Source of the DNA: Actinocatenispora sp036503555
Lineage (GTDB): Bacteria > Actinomycetota > Actinomycetes > Mycobacteriales > Micromonosporaceae
Assembly (NCBI GenBank): GCA_036503555.1
Contig: DASXWQ010000051.1
Coordinates: 74,269-138,268 of the forward strand
Reading direction: 5' to 3'
DNA: 64,000 nt
The notes below the pieces were generated by a model. That model saw only the letters and a list, made by a program, of their open reading frames with translations. It was not told where the DNA came from and did no database searches. Of this stretch, positions 16,141 to 24,948 are shown piece after piece; position 1 is the stretch's first letter, and every line of letters starts with the position of its first letter. Made by a program: the position numbers and the translations under genes.

Positions 16141-17466
16141 TTACCGGCCGGTGAACCTGGCGCCGAGCCGGGCCCACCAGCCGCGCCGCTGGGCACTGTC
16201 GGTCTGGTCGGGCACCGGCGCTACCGGACGCGGGCTGTCCGGGGTGAACTGCACCGGCAGGTCCACCAGTCCCCGGATGAACTGCGAGGGACGCCACTGG
16301 AACTGGTCGGCCGAGGCGGCCAGGCGCAGCGTCGGTACCCGGCGCAGCAACTGGCTGATGCCGGTGGTGACGATGGTGCGGGCGGTGTCCTCGCACGGGC
16401 AGCGGTGCGGCCCGGCGCCCCAGGACAGGTACGCCCGGTTCACCTTGGTGGAGCGGGCCAGCTGGTCGCTGCCGCCGAGGATCGGGTCGCCGTGCGAGGC
16501 GGCCAAGCCCATGATCACGCCTTCGCCGGCGCGGATCGGTACGCCGCCGATCTCGGTGTCGGCGCGGGCGTAGCGGGCCGGCAGGATCGGGATCGGCGGG
16601 TCGCTCCACAGGACGCGGTTGATGGCCTCCTCGACGAGCTCGCCGGACCGGGCGGAGGCCGCGCGGAAGTCCCGGTCGGACAGCAGCGCCAGCAGCGTGT
16701 TGCCGATCAGGTGCGTGGTCGGGTCGCTGTTGCCGAGCGCGGTCTGGATCAGGCCGTGCACGACCTCCTCGTCGTTCAGCGCCGACGGGTGGTGAATCAT
16801 CCACGACGGAAGGTCCTCGCCCGGCTCGCGCCGCTTCTGCGCGACGAGTTCGGCGAAGTATCCGGCGATCTGCTCGTTGGCGGCGTTGGCCGTGTTCTCG
16901 TCGGAGGTCCAGATCGCGCGCGACATCTCGACGAGCATGAAGCCGTCCCGGTCGTCCCGGCCGAACAGCCGGTTCAGCGCCAGGATCGGCACCCAGATCG
17001 CGTACTGCTCGATCAGGTCGGCGGTGCCGTCGGCGATGAACCGGTCGATCAGGCCGTCGCACACGTCGCGGACGTCGTTGACCAGCTTCGGCAGGTTGAT
17101 CTTGGCCATGGCGTCGGTCAGCGGCGCCCGCAGCCGCTGGTGTTCCGGACCGTCGGCGGACAGCAGGTTCGGCCGGTAGCCGAAGATCGGCCAGAGCGGC
17201 GAGCTCGGCGTCATCCGACCCTCGACGATCTCGCGCCAGATCCGCGGATCACGCGCGAAGAGGGCGGGATTGCGCAGTACCGTCAGGTTCTCGTTGAATC
17301 CGACGAGGAGCCAGGCCGCGACCCCGGGCTCCACCTCGATCGGCACCACCGATCCGTGTTTGGCCCGCATCGCCTCGTAGACACGATTGGGGTCGCTCGT
17401 GTTGTCCGGCAATGTCGTCGTACTGCCCGTCCAGGGGCAGCCGCCCCGCTCGTTGCGGTCAAGCAC
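16141..17466 (-). CDS. Cytochrome P450 without the ExxR motif (CYP157-like)
   Basis: 441 aa. The heme-binding loop is LSWGAGPHRCPCEDTAR with thiolate C356. The K-helix ExxR, almost universal in P450s, is replaced: the aligned segment is NRVLW (283-287) before SDPP, closely like the EQSLW reported for actinomycete CYP157 enzymes. The N-terminus carries the short CPWTGS segment seen in that group. GTG 17466 is favoured because GGAGA lies 7 bases upstream; an ATG at 17511 is preceded by AT-rich, poorly coding sequence. No conservon genes (kinase, roadblock, DUF742, GTPase) lie nearby. Function is unknown. Confidence 0.75.
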   Translation of the reverse strand: MLDRNERGGCPWTGSTTTLPDNTSDPNRVYEAMRAKHGSVVPIEVEPGVAAWLLVGFNENLTVLRNPALFARDPRIWREIVEGRMTPSSPLWPIFGYRPNLLSADGPEHQRLRAPLTDAMAKINLPKLVNDVRDVCDGLIDRFIADGTADLIEQYAIWVPILALNRLFGRDDRDGFMLVEMSRAIWTSDENTANAANEQIAGYFAELVAQKRREPGEDLPSWMIHHPSALNDEEVVHGLIQTALGNSDPTTHLIGNTLLALLSDRDFRAASARSGELVEEAINRVLWSDPPIPILPARYARADTEIGGVPIRAGEGVIMGLAASHGDPILGGSDQLARSTKVNRAYLSWGAGPHRCPCEDTARTIVTTGISQLLRRVPTLRLAASADQFQWRPSQFIRGLVDLPVQFTPDSPRPVAPVPDQTDSAQRRGWWARLGARFTGR

Positions 17467-17694
17467 AGACTGTCTCCGTATCCGGTGTACTGCGTGATTT
17501 CGCGTCAACATGCTAGACGGGTCCAGCGGTTCATCGGGTGGGTGCGTGGCCCTGGGGTCGGGCGGTGACTGCAGATGGCGAAAACCGACCCTGGGCGGGC
17601 GTCGACTCGCCGAGCGGAACCTCCGGTGCGCAACAGTCGTACGGCGAGATGCGGTCCGCCGCGCCCGCACGGTGACCGACGGTCCGCGGGCAAT

Positions 17695-19104
17695 CTACCG
17701 TCCGTCGCCGGCGAGGGCGGCGAGCGGGATCGGCTTGACCGGCGGGCGCGCCGTGTACGCGCCGACCTCGGTGATCGTCCGGCCCGTCTCGGCGGCGACC
17801 AGTGCGCACACCGCCGGCTGGCAGGACCGGCCCTGGCACAGCCCCATACCGGCCCGTGTCACCAGCTTCACCGCGTTGGCGGTACCCAGGTGCGGGTGCT
17901 CGCGCAACGTCGCGCGCACGGTCCCGGCGGTGACCTCCTCGCACCGGCAGAGCACGGTGTCGTCGTCCGGCGCCGTCGGCTCGGGCGGCGGGAACGCGGC
18001 GGCGACGGCCGCGGCGAAGCGGCGACGGCGGCGCAGCTCCCGGCGTACCGGGCGGGCCAGGCGTGCGGCCCGGTCCGGTGGCAGCAGGCCGAGGTCGGCG
18101 AGCAGCCCGAGCGCGGCGAGCCGGCCCTCGCAGACGGCCTGGTCGGCCCCGGCAACGCCGGTGATCTCGCCGGCCACCGACACGCGCGGCACGCTGCCGC
18201 GCTGCCACCGGTCGTGCGTCACGACCCAACCGCCGGCGGCCGGGTCGTGCCGCACCGCACAGCCGGCCTGCCGGGCCAGCTCCGTCGACGGTACGAAGCC
18301 GTACCCGAGGGCGAGCACGTCGGCCGGCACCCGGCGCACCGCACCGTCCACATCGGACAGTACGACCGCGGCGAGGTCACCGGCGGCGCCGGCCTCGGCC
18401 CGCACGACCCGGGTACCGAACCGCACCGGTACGCCGGCCCGCCGCAACGTCCGCAGCGCGTGCGCCGCCTCGCGTACCTTGCCGGGGTCGCCGGCGACGG
18501 CGGGCAGGGCGCGCAACGCCGGCCGCGGCCGGCGCAGGAACGCCACCTCGGCCACGTCGGCACTGGCGGCGACCAGCTGCGCGGCGACGACCAGCAGCAG
18601 CGGGTGCGCGCCGGCCAGCACGTACCGCCGGCCGGGCAGCAGGTGCGCCGACTTGACGAACACCTGCACGCCGCCGGCGGTCAGCACCCCCGGCAGGGTC
18701 CACCCTTCGAACGGCACCGGCAGGTCGTACGCGCCGGCCGTGAGCAGCAGCGCGCCCGGCCGTACCGTGCGCGTGCCGTCCGGCCGGTGCACCGCCAGCC
18801 GCAGCGGCCCCGACTCGCCGGGATCGCCCGGTGCGGCGTACTCGTCGAGCCCGGCGTGCCCGCCGAAGACGCCCCAGGCCGTGGTGCGCCACCACCACGT
18901 GACGTCGGTACGGTCGGCCACGGCGAGCAGTTCCCGGCCCGGCGCGGCGGCCGTGCCGGTGAAGCCGGCCGGCGGCTGCCGGTGGATCTGGCCCCCGGCG
19001 CGTGCCTGCTCGTCGACGACCAGCACCCGCGCGCCGTGCGTGGCGAGCACGTCGACCGCCGCCAGCCCGGCCGGTCCCGCGCCGACCACCGCCACGTCAT
19101 ACAC
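17695..19104 (-). CDS. FAD-dependent oxidoreductase, alpha subunit with BFD-like [2Fe-2S] domain
   Basis: 469 aa. FAD-binding GAGPAG at residues 9-14, a second GxGxxG-like region (VLAGAHPLLL) for nucleotide, and a C-terminal BFD-like cluster domain (LCRCEEVTAGTVRATLREHP then GLCQGRSCQP) with four Cys. This layout is that of HcnB, opine oxidase OoxA/NoxA and the alpha subunit of D-hydroxyproline dehydrogenase, which pass electrons from the beta subunit. GTG 19104 overlaps the TGA of the iron-sulfur gene upstream. Together with 19097-19384 and 19377-20561 it forms one heterotrimeric dehydrogenase, probably feeding electrons to the respiratory chain. Confidence 0.85.
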   Translation of the reverse strand: MYDVAVVGAGPAGLAAVDVLATHGARVLVVDEQARAGGQIHRQPPAGFTGTAAAPGRELLAVADRTDVTWWWRTTAWGVFGGHAGLDEYAAPGDPGESGPLRLAVHRPDGTRTVRPGALLLTAGAYDLPVPFEGWTLPGVLTAGGVQVFVKSAHLLPGRRYVLAGAHPLLLVVAAQLVAASADVAEVAFLRRPRPALRALPAVAGDPGKVREAAHALRTLRRAGVPVRFGTRVVRAEAGAAGDLAAVVLSDVDGAVRRVPADVLALGYGFVPSTELARQAGCAVRHDPAAGGWVVTHDRWQRGSVPRVSVAGEITGVAGADQAVCEGRLAALGLLADLGLLPPDRAARLARPVRRELRRRRRFAAAVAAAFPPPEPTAPDDDTVLCRCEEVTAGTVRATLREHPHLGTANAVKLVTRAGMGLCQGRSCQPAVCALVAAETGRTITEVGAYTARPPVKPIPLAALAGDGR

Positions 19105-19384
19105 CGGTACGCACCCGCATCCCGGCCCGCACGTCTGTCAGGCAGGACCGGACCGCCGGCACCCCGTCGACGCTCACCACGCACTCGAAGCAGACACCCA
19201 TGTTGCAGTACGGCCCCCGCGGGGCGCCGCCGCCGGTGCGCCGCACCGCGCGGTACCCGGCGGCGAGCAGCGCGGCGGCCAGCGGCTCGCCCGGGTACGC
19301 CGGGACGTCGCGGCCGTCGACCGTGATCGTCACCGGCGCCGGCCGGCGTACGTCGTCGAGTCGGTGCGCGCCGCGCTCAGACAA
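19097..19384 (-). CDS. Small [2Fe-2S] subunit (HcnA/OoxX-like) of the dehydrogenase
   Basis: 95 aa if started at TTG 19384, which overlaps the end of the beta-subunit gene; a GTG at 19333 would leave 78 aa but would cut the conserved lead-in before TITVDGRDV. Cluster ligands are in GPYCNMGVCFECVVSVDG plus RSCL, the plant-ferredoxin pattern Cx4Cx2C…C. HcnA and OoxX have this size, order and motif. It presumably relays electrons between the two flavin subunits. Start choice is the main uncertainty. Confidence 0.75.
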   Translation of the reverse strand: MSERGAHRLDDVRRPAPVTITVDGRDVPAYPGEPLAAALLAAGYRAVRRTGGGAPRGPYCNMGVCFECVVSVDGVPAVRSCLTDVRAGMRVRTGV

Positions 19385-20561
19385 AGTTGAGGAATCCGAA
19401 CCGGGCGGGCGAGTACGCGTCGAGCGGGAGCGACGCCTCACCGGTGAGCAGGGTCTCGGCCAGCAGTCGGGCGTATGTGGGGCCGAGGGTGAACGCCGAC
19501 CCGCCGGTGGCGACGAACAGCCCGGGGCGGCGCGGTACGGCACCGAGGACCGGCAGCTGGTCGGGGGTGAGCGTGGTCGCGCCTGACCAGCAGCGCAGCA
19601 CCGGGAGCCGGAGCACGGCGGGGACGACCCGGGCCGCGTCGGCGTTGCCGAGAAGCGACTCGTACCGCAGCTCGGGCGCGGACTCCAGGTCGACGCGGCC
19701 GGCGACGGTGCGGAACTTCGCCGGCCAGCCGCCGCCGACGAGCACGTTGCCGGCGGCGGTCTGCTTCATCGACAGCCGCTTTCCGATGTGCTGCACCAGA
19801 TGCGGAAGGAACGGCGCGGTCGGTGCGGTGGCCGTCATGGACAGCGCGACGGGCACCACCGGCAGCCGGATGTCGGCCATCGCGGCGATCTCGGCGGTCC
19901 ACACCCCGCCCGCCGCGACGACCGCGCCTGCCGTCAGCCCGCCGCCCGGGTTGTCGACGGCCGCGGATTCCACTGTGGACAGTCGCCAGCCGGTCGCGGT
20001 GCGGGCCAGGCCCACCAGCCGGGTACCGGTGCGCAGCTCGGCGCCGTGCCGGGCGGCGGCCCGGGCGTACGCGAGGGTGACGAGACGGGGGTCGGCCTTG
20101 CCCTCGCCGGGCGCGTACGCGGCGGCGAGCACGCTGTCCGCCAGGTACGGCGCGAGCCCGCGCAGCTCCGCGCCGGTCAGCACGCTGACATCGAGCCCGT
20201 GCCGGCGTTCCAGGGATGCCTTGCGCCGCAGGCGATCCAGCTCGTCGGAGGTCTCGGCGAGCATCAGCCCGCCGGGCCGGACCACGCCGACCGGCGTGCC
20301 CAGCTCGTCGGCGAGGCCCGCCCACGCCCGCTGCGCGTCGAGGTGCAGTGGCAACGCCCGCGCGGCCCGCTCGGCCGCCGCGTCCCCGTCGGCCACCATC
20401 CGGTGTTCGAGCTGGAAGTGCAGGCTGCCCGCGTTCTGCCCGGACGCGTGCCGGTTGAGCTGGTCCTTCTCCAGCAGCACGACCCGCGCGCCGGCCTTCG
20501 CCACGTGGTACGCGACCGCGCAGCCGAGCAGACCGCCACCGACCACCGCCACGTCGTACAT
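19377..20561 (-). CDS. FAD-dependent amino/imino-acid dehydrogenase, beta subunit (DAO family)
   Basis: 394 aa. GGGLLG at residues 9-14 binds FAD; HASGQNAGSLHFQ and the late WSGATTLTPDQLPVLGAV…FVATGGSAFTLGP segments are those of the glycine/D-amino-acid oxidase family, closest in layout to HcnC, OoxB and D-hydroxyproline dehydrogenase beta. It holds the substrate-oxidising flavin. The first eight residues (MYDVAVVG) are identical to those of the alpha subunit. It starts 2 bases after the DapA-like stop and overlaps the iron-sulfur gene. Contains a TCCACTGTGGA copy. Confidence 0.85.
   Translation of the reverse strand: MYDVAVVGGGLLGCAVAYHVAKAGARVVLLEKDQLNRHASGQNAGSLHFQLEHRMVADGDAAAERAARALPLHLDAQRAWAGLADELGTPVGVVRPGGLMLAETSDELDRLRRKASLERRHGLDVSVLTGAELRGLAPYLADSVLAAAYAPGEGKADPRLVTLAYARAAARHGAELRTGTRLVGLARTATGWRLSTVESAAVDNPGGGLTAGAVVAAGGVWTAEIAAMADIRLPVVPVALSMTATAPTAPFLPHLVQHIGKRLSMKQTAAGNVLVGGGWPAKFRTVAGRVDLESAPELRYESLLGNADAARVVPAVLRLPVLRCWSGATTLTPDQLPVLGAVPRRPGLFVATGGSAFTLGPTYARLLAETLLTGEASLPLDAYSPARFGFLNFV
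19969..19979. repeat. TCCACWGTGGA palindrome, copy 3
   Basis: A perfect copy in the beta-subunit gene, read on the minus strand as Ser-Thr-Val-Glu. Confidence 0.8.
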
Positions 20562-20563
20562 TG

Positions 20564-21478
20564 CTAGAGCCCCAACGATTCCAGGGTTTCGGCGACGCGC
20601 TTCCGCTCGTCCGTGGTGAGCGGCAGCAGCGGCGCCCGGACGTGGCCGGCGGGTACGCCGCGGCGGCGCAGGGCGTACTTGAGGATGGCGGGGGCGTTGC
20701 CGAACCGGGCGCCGTAGTCGGGTCCGAACCACGCGTTCATGACGACGCGGTCGCGGGCGCCGAGCCGGCGCGCCTCGGCCTCGTCGCCGGCCGCGACCGC
20801 GGTGAAGAACCCGGGATGGTCCGCGCCGAGTACGCCGCCGGCGCCCATCAGCCCGTCCCCGCCGACGCCGGTCAGCAGCGCGATGCCGGCGTCGTTGGTG
20901 GGGATCCCGAAGTACCGCACGGTGTCGCGCAGCGCGACGAGCCCGCGGACGAACCCGCCGAAGTCGGCGGTGGAGTTCTTCACCGCGACGACCGTGTCGA
21001 TCTCGGCGAGCTGGCTCAACAGGGCCACGTCCATGTCGACGCCGGTGCCGCGCGGCCAGTTGTACACGCAGATCGGGATGTCCACCGCCGCGCCGACCGT
21101 ACGGTAGAACGCGAGGATCTCGCGGGCGTTGGGCACGACGTACGGCGGGGGAGTGAGCAGCACGCCGGACAGGCCGGCCTCGCGCGCCGCGGTGGCGTGC
21201 CGGATCGCCTCGGCCGCGGTGTACGCCGTGACGCCGCCGAGGACCGGGACGCGGCCGGCGACGTGCCGGGCGGCGGCGCGGAACAGCGCGGCGCGTTCGG
21301 GTTCGGTGAGGCTGAACCACTCGCCGGTGGTGCCGGCGACCACGATGCCGTGCATGCCCTCACCGAGCAGCCAGTCGAGCTGCTCGCGCCAGGCGTCGAA
21401 GTCGAGCGCGCCGTCGGCGTCGAACGGTGTGGTGACGGCCGGCAAATAGCCGTGCCAGTCGACGGTGTCGCGGTGCAC
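20564..21478 (-). CDS. DapA-family (dihydrodipicolinate synthase-like) aldolase/deaminase
   Basis: 304 aa, TIM barrel. The family signatures are present: GTTGEWFSL near residue 50, the Tyr in CVYNWPRG and the Schiff-base Lys in VVAVKNSTAD. True DapA needs pyruvate and aspartate semialdehyde; catabolic relatives include the pyrroline-hydroxycarboxylate deaminase of hydroxyproline degradation, N-acetylneuraminate lyase and sugar-acid dehydratases. Beside a three-subunit D-amino-acid-type dehydrogenase, the deaminase role is attractive but unproven. GTG 21478 lies 9 bases after the XRE stop. Confidence 0.8.
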   Translation of the reverse strand: MHRDTVDWHGYLPAVTTPFDADGALDFDAWREQLDWLLGEGMHGIVVAGTTGEWFSLTEPERAALFRAAARHVAGRVPVLGGVTAYTAAEAIRHATAAREAGLSGVLLTPPPYVVPNAREILAFYRTVGAAVDIPICVYNWPRGTGVDMDVALLSQLAEIDTVVAVKNSTADFGGFVRGLVALRDTVRYFGIPTNDAGIALLTGVGGDGLMGAGGVLGADHPGFFTAVAAGDEAEARRLGARDRVVMNAWFGPDYGARFGNAPAILKYALRRRGVPAGHVRAPLLPLTTDERKRVAETLESLGL

Positions 21479-21487
21479 GGGCGCCCC

Positions 21488-22024
21488 TCAGGGAGTCGGT
21501 GGGGTGACGGCGATGACGAGGCGGGCGGGCGCGTCGCTGTCGTTGCGGTACCGGTGGGCCAGCCGCGAGTCGAACGTGATCGCGTCGCCCTCGGCCAGCT
21601 CGTGCCGCTCGCCGTCGACCTCGGCGACGACGGTGCCGGCGAGCACGATGGCGCACTCGGTCGACGGGTGCGCCCAGGGCTCGGGCGCGCTGGCGTCGCC
21701 GGGCGCGAGGTCCGCCTGGAGCACCTCGAGGTCGCCGCGGCCGGGCGTGAGCCGGTCGTACGCGATCTCGCCGCGCGGCGCGGACAGCCGTGGTCGCCGC
21801 TCGGGTCGGCTGACGTGTACCCGCGGCGCGTCGGGCTCGTCGAACAGCATCGCGATCGACGAGTCGAACACCTTCGCCAACTTACGCAGCGTGGCCAGGC
21901 TCGGGTCGGTGCTGCCGTTCTCGATCTGGCTGAGCAGGGCCGGGGAGACGTCGGCGCGCTGGGCGAGTTGGCGCAGGGTCAGGCCGTGACGCTGGCGGAG
22001 TTCGCGGAGCCGGTCGCCGAGCAT
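21488..22024 (-). CDS. XRE-family regulator with cupin sensor domain
   Basis: 178 aa. Residues 1-60 form an XRE helix-turn-helix (RLRELRQRHGLTLRQLAQRA, then SPALLSQIENG), and residues about 100-175 a cupin (GTVVAEVDGERHELAEGDAI). Relatives such as PuuR sense small metabolites. GAGG lies 6 bases before ATG 22024. It sits at the head of the left operon and faces the transporter operon across a 42-bp dyad, so it probably represses both arms until the imported substrate or its product binds the cupin. Confidence 0.85.
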   Translation of the reverse strand: MLGDRLRELRQRHGLTLRQLAQRADVSPALLSQIENGSTDPSLATLRKLAKVFDSSIAMLFDEPDAPRVHVSRPERRPRLSAPRGEIAYDRLTPGRGDLEVLQADLAPGDASAPEPWAHPSTECAIVLAGTVVAEVDGERHELAEGDAITFDSRLAHRYRNDSDAPARLVIAVTPPTP

Positions 22025-22056
22025 CGACACCTCAATCCGGTTGATGACGATGAACT

Positions 22057-22098
22057 TGTTTGACGACAGTACACAGCGCTGTCTAGCATGGTCAAACA
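22057..22098. promoter_or_regulatory. 42-bp dyad with two overlapping divergent promoters
   Basis: TGTTTGAC (22057-22064) and GTCAAACA (22091-22098) are perfect outer arms; ACAGCGCTGT (22073-22082) is a perfect core on exactly the same centre. Each outer arm also supplies a TTTGAC -35 box: plus-strand TTTGAC 22059 with TAGCAT at 22084 (19-base spacer), and minus-strand TTTGAC with TACTGT at 22066-22071 (19 bases). A regulator bound here would block both operons. Confidence 0.65.
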
Positions 22099-22264
22099 GG
22101 CCCAGGACAGGTCTGCTAGAAATGAACACGCCGCGCCGCGTTCACCACCCCCACCGCGCGCGGCCCGACCGGCCATCCGCACCGGTCGCCCTGCCTTCCC
22201 CGGCGGTCCGGCATCGACGCCGCGCGCCGGGCACCCCCGCCCCGTGCCCCCGAAGGGACCCCCC

Positions 22265-23866
22265 ATGTCGGTGACGCAGCGCCACGTGCGCCGCGCCGGC
22301 GTCGCGCTCGCCGCGCTCGCCCTGGCCACCGCCGCGACCGCCTGCACCGCCGGTGGAGCGGCCGGTGGTGGCAGCCAGAAGACCCTGACGCTCGACACGT
22401 CGTTCGTCATCAAGAGCCTCGACCCCGGCCACGTGTACGAGGCGACCGGCAACACCACCGTCCACGCGCTGTACGACACGCTGCTGACGTTCCACGGCTC
22501 GGACATGACGAAGCCGGCGCCGGACCTCGCCACGAAGTACGTGATGTCCGACGACGCGAAGACGTTCACGTTCACCCTGCGGGACGACGCGCGGTTCTCC
22601 GACGGCAGCCCGGTCACCGCCGACGACGTGGTGTTCAGCCTCAATCGGCTGCGCAACCTCAAGGCCAGCCCCGCGGTCACCGTCGGCGGGCTCACCGCGT
22701 CGAAGACCGACGCGCACACCGTCGTGGTGAAGAGCGCCACCGCCGACCCGAACGTGCCGATCATCCTCACCCAGCCGTACACCGGGATCCTGAACGCGAA
22801 GGTGGTGCGCGGCAAGGGCGGCACCGACGGCGCGGACGCGGCGAAGGCCGACAGCGCGCAGAAGTACCTGGACGGCGCGTCCGCCGGCTCCGGGCCGTAC
22901 GTGCTGAAGAGCTTCGACGCCTCGTCGGCGGTCGTGCTCACCGCGAACCCGAAGTACTGGGGGACGAAGCCGGCCTTCTCCCGCGTCGTACTGCGCAACA
23001 TGGACGTGCAGAACCAGAAGCTCACCATGTCGAAGACGACCGGCAGCGAGCTGGCGCTCGACCTGTCCGGCACGATGCTGGAGGGACTCCCGAAGAGCCT
23101 CAGCCAGTCCAGCTCCGACGACACGTTCTACTTCCTGACGCTGAACGCCGACCCGGCCGTGTCCACGCTCACCGCGAACCCGGCCTTCGTGCGGGCGGTA
23201 CGCGCGGCGATCGACTACCGCGGTGTCGCGGCGCTGTTCGGCAACGGCGCCACGCCGGCCTCCGGTGTCGTGCCGCCGGCGTACCCGGGTGCGTTGCCGG
23301 CGAGCGAGGCGCAGCACCAGGACCTCGCGAAGGCGAGGAGGCTGCTCGCCGACGCGGGCCTGAAGAACCCGACCGTGTCGTTCATGTACCCGTCGATCAC
23401 GTACCGGGGTGTCGACCTCGGCACGATCGCGACCAAGGTGCAGGGCGACGTGAAGAAGGCCGGCATCACGCTGAAGCTCGACCCGCAGCCGCTGACGTCG
23501 TTCCTGGACAAGCAGCGCAGCGGGAAGGTCGCGATGCGGTTCAGCCCGCAGAGCCTCAACTACCCGGTCGCGGCGTCGCTGGTGAACAACCTGTCGCCGG
23601 GCCAGGGTACGGCCGCCACCACCGGGTGGACCGTGGCGCGGGCCGACAAGCGGGTCGTGGCCGCCGGCAAGAAGGTGCAGGCCACGCTCGACCCGGCCGC
23701 GCAGCAGCGGGCGCTCCAGGACTGGCAGCGACTGCTCAACCAGTACTCGCCGTACGTGCCGATGGCGTACAACTCGGGTGTCGTGGTGGCGAGCCCGGCC
23801 CTGAGCCACACCGAGTACGCCCCGGCCGGGTGGCAGGTCGACATCGCCGCGGTGGGACGCAAGTAA
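22265..23866 (+). CDS. Peptide/opine ABC transporter substrate-binding lipoprotein (family 5)
   Basis: 533 aa. A lipoprotein signal ends at C27 (…LATAATAC). The mature part has the family-5 hallmarks LDTSFVIKSLDPGHVYEATG near the start and FTLRDDARFSDGSPVTADDV around residue 120, as in DppA, OppA and opine-binding proteins. It is the first gene of the right operon, after a leader of about 170 bases from the shared dyad. The stop overlaps the permease start (TAATG). The ligand is not known; the gene set suggests a short peptide or imino-acid conjugate. Confidence 0.85.
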   Translation: MSVTQRHVRRAGVALAALALATAATACTAGGAAGGGSQKTLTLDTSFVIKSLDPGHVYEATGNTTVHALYDTLLTFHGSDMTKPAPDLATKYVMSDDAKTFTFTLRDDARFSDGSPVTADDVVFSLNRLRNLKASPAVTVGGLTASKTDAHTVVVKSATADPNVPIILTQPYTGILNAKVVRGKGGTDGADAAKADSAQKYLDGASAGSGPYVLKSFDASSAVVLTANPKYWGTKPAFSRVVLRNMDVQNQKLTMSKTTGSELALDLSGTMLEGLPKSLSQSSSDDTFYFLTLNADPAVSTLTANPAFVRAVRAAIDYRGVAALFGNGATPASGVVPPAYPGALPASEAQHQDLAKARRLLADAGLKNPTVSFMYPSITYRGVDLGTIATKVQGDVKKAGITLKLDPQPLTSFLDKQRSGKVAMRFSPQSLNYPVAASLVNNLSPGQGTAATTGWTVARADKRVVAAGKKVQATLDPAAQQRALQDWQRLLNQYSPYVPMAYNSGVVVASPALSHTEYAPAGWQVDIAAVGRK

Positions 23867-24948
23867 TGTCCACTGTGGACGCCGCGGCGGGCGCTGCGCC
23901 CGCCGCGGCCCGGCGCCGGCCACGGATCCCGCACCTGGTGCGGTTCCTGGCGAAGCGGGTCGCCGTGACGGTCGGCCTGCTGTGGGGCGTCACGGTCGTC
24001 ACGTTCGTGCTGGTGCACGTCGTACCGGGGGACTCGGCCACGGCGAACCTGTCCGAGCAGGCGCTGAACGATCCCGCGCTGGTCGCCGCGTACCGCGCCA
24101 AGTGGGGCCTCGACCAGCCGCTGTACGTGCAGTACCTGCACTACCTGGCCAACCTGCTGCACGGCGACCTCGGCATCTCGCAGCAGACCGGCAAGCCGGT
24201 GCTGACCGACCTCGCGCACTACGTGCCGGCGACGTTGGAGCTGGCTGTGCCGAGCATGGTGCTGGCGCTGCTGATCGGGACCGCGGTCGGCATGCTCGCC
24301 GCGGTCCGGCACGGCCGCACCACCGACCAGGTGGTACGGGTGGGTTCGCTGCTCGGGCTGTCCACGCCGCCGTTCTGGCTCTCCCTGGTCGTGCTGTACC
24401 TGTTCTTCTACCTGCTCGGCGTGTCACCGTCCGGCGGCCGGCTGTCCACCGACTTCTCCCCGCCACCCGGCGTGACCGGGATGTACACAGTGGACAGTGC
24501 GCTCGCCGGCCAGTGGGCCGAGTGCTGGGATGCCGTGCAGCACCTGGTACTCCCGGTCCTGGTGCTGACCTGCCTGACCGTCGCGACGCTCATCCGGTTC
24601 GTCCGCTCGGCGATGCTGGAGGTGCTGTCCACCGACTACATCAAGGCCGCGTACGCGAAGGGCCTGCCGACGTTCACCGTGCTGCGGCGGCACCTGCTGC
24701 GCGCCGGGCTGGTGCCGGTGATCACGGTCAGCGGCCTGGCGTTCGCGGCCCTGCTGTCCGGCACGGTGCTGGTGGAGAACATCTTCGGCTGGCCGGGCAT
24801 CGGCCAGTACGCGTACCGCAGCGCGACGGCGCTGGACCTCCCCTCGATCCTCGGCGTCAGCCTGTTCGTCGCGCTCGTCTACACGGTGGTCAACCTGCTC
24901 GTCGACCTGCTGTACGGGCTCATCGACCCGAGGATCCGGCTGCCATGA
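23866..24948 (+). CDS. ABC transporter permease (DppB/OppB type)
   Basis: 360 aa, six spans. LLWGVTVVTFVLVHVVPGDS is the usual first span and the EAA loop near the end reads YIKAAYAKGLPTFTVLRRHL, which docks on the ATPases. ATG 23866 overlaps the upstream TAA. The first codons contain TCCACTGTGGA, giving Met-Ser-Thr-Val-Asp. It pairs with the OppC-type permease that overlaps its stop by ATGA. Confidence 0.9.
   Translation: MSTVDAAAGAAPAAARRRPRIPHLVRFLAKRVAVTVGLLWGVTVVTFVLVHVVPGDSATANLSEQALNDPALVAAYRAKWGLDQPLYVQYLHYLANLLHGDLGISQQTGKPVLTDLAHYVPATLELAVPSMVLALLIGTAVGMLAAVRHGRTTDQVVRVGSLLGLSTPPFWLSLVVLYLFFYLLGVSPSGGRLSTDFSPPPGVTGMYTVDSALAGQWAECWDAVQHLVLPVLVLTCLTVATLIRFVRSAMLEVLSTDYIKAAYAKGLPTFTVLRRHLLRAGLVPVITVSGLAFAALLSGTVLVENIFGWPGIGQYAYRSATALDLPSILGVSLFVALVYTVVNLLVDLLYGLIDPRIRLP
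23869..23879. repeat. TCCACWGTGGA palindrome, copy 4
   Basis: A perfect copy immediately after the permease start codon (Ser-Thr-Val-Asp). A near copy (TACACAGTGGA) lies at 24484-24494 in the same gene. Confidence 0.8.

Noticed and set aside
20561..21478. Calling the DapA-like gene dapA (lysine synthesis)
   Set aside because: It lies in a catabolic operon with an amino-acid dehydrogenase and a regulator and far from other lysine genes, so a biosynthetic name would mislead.
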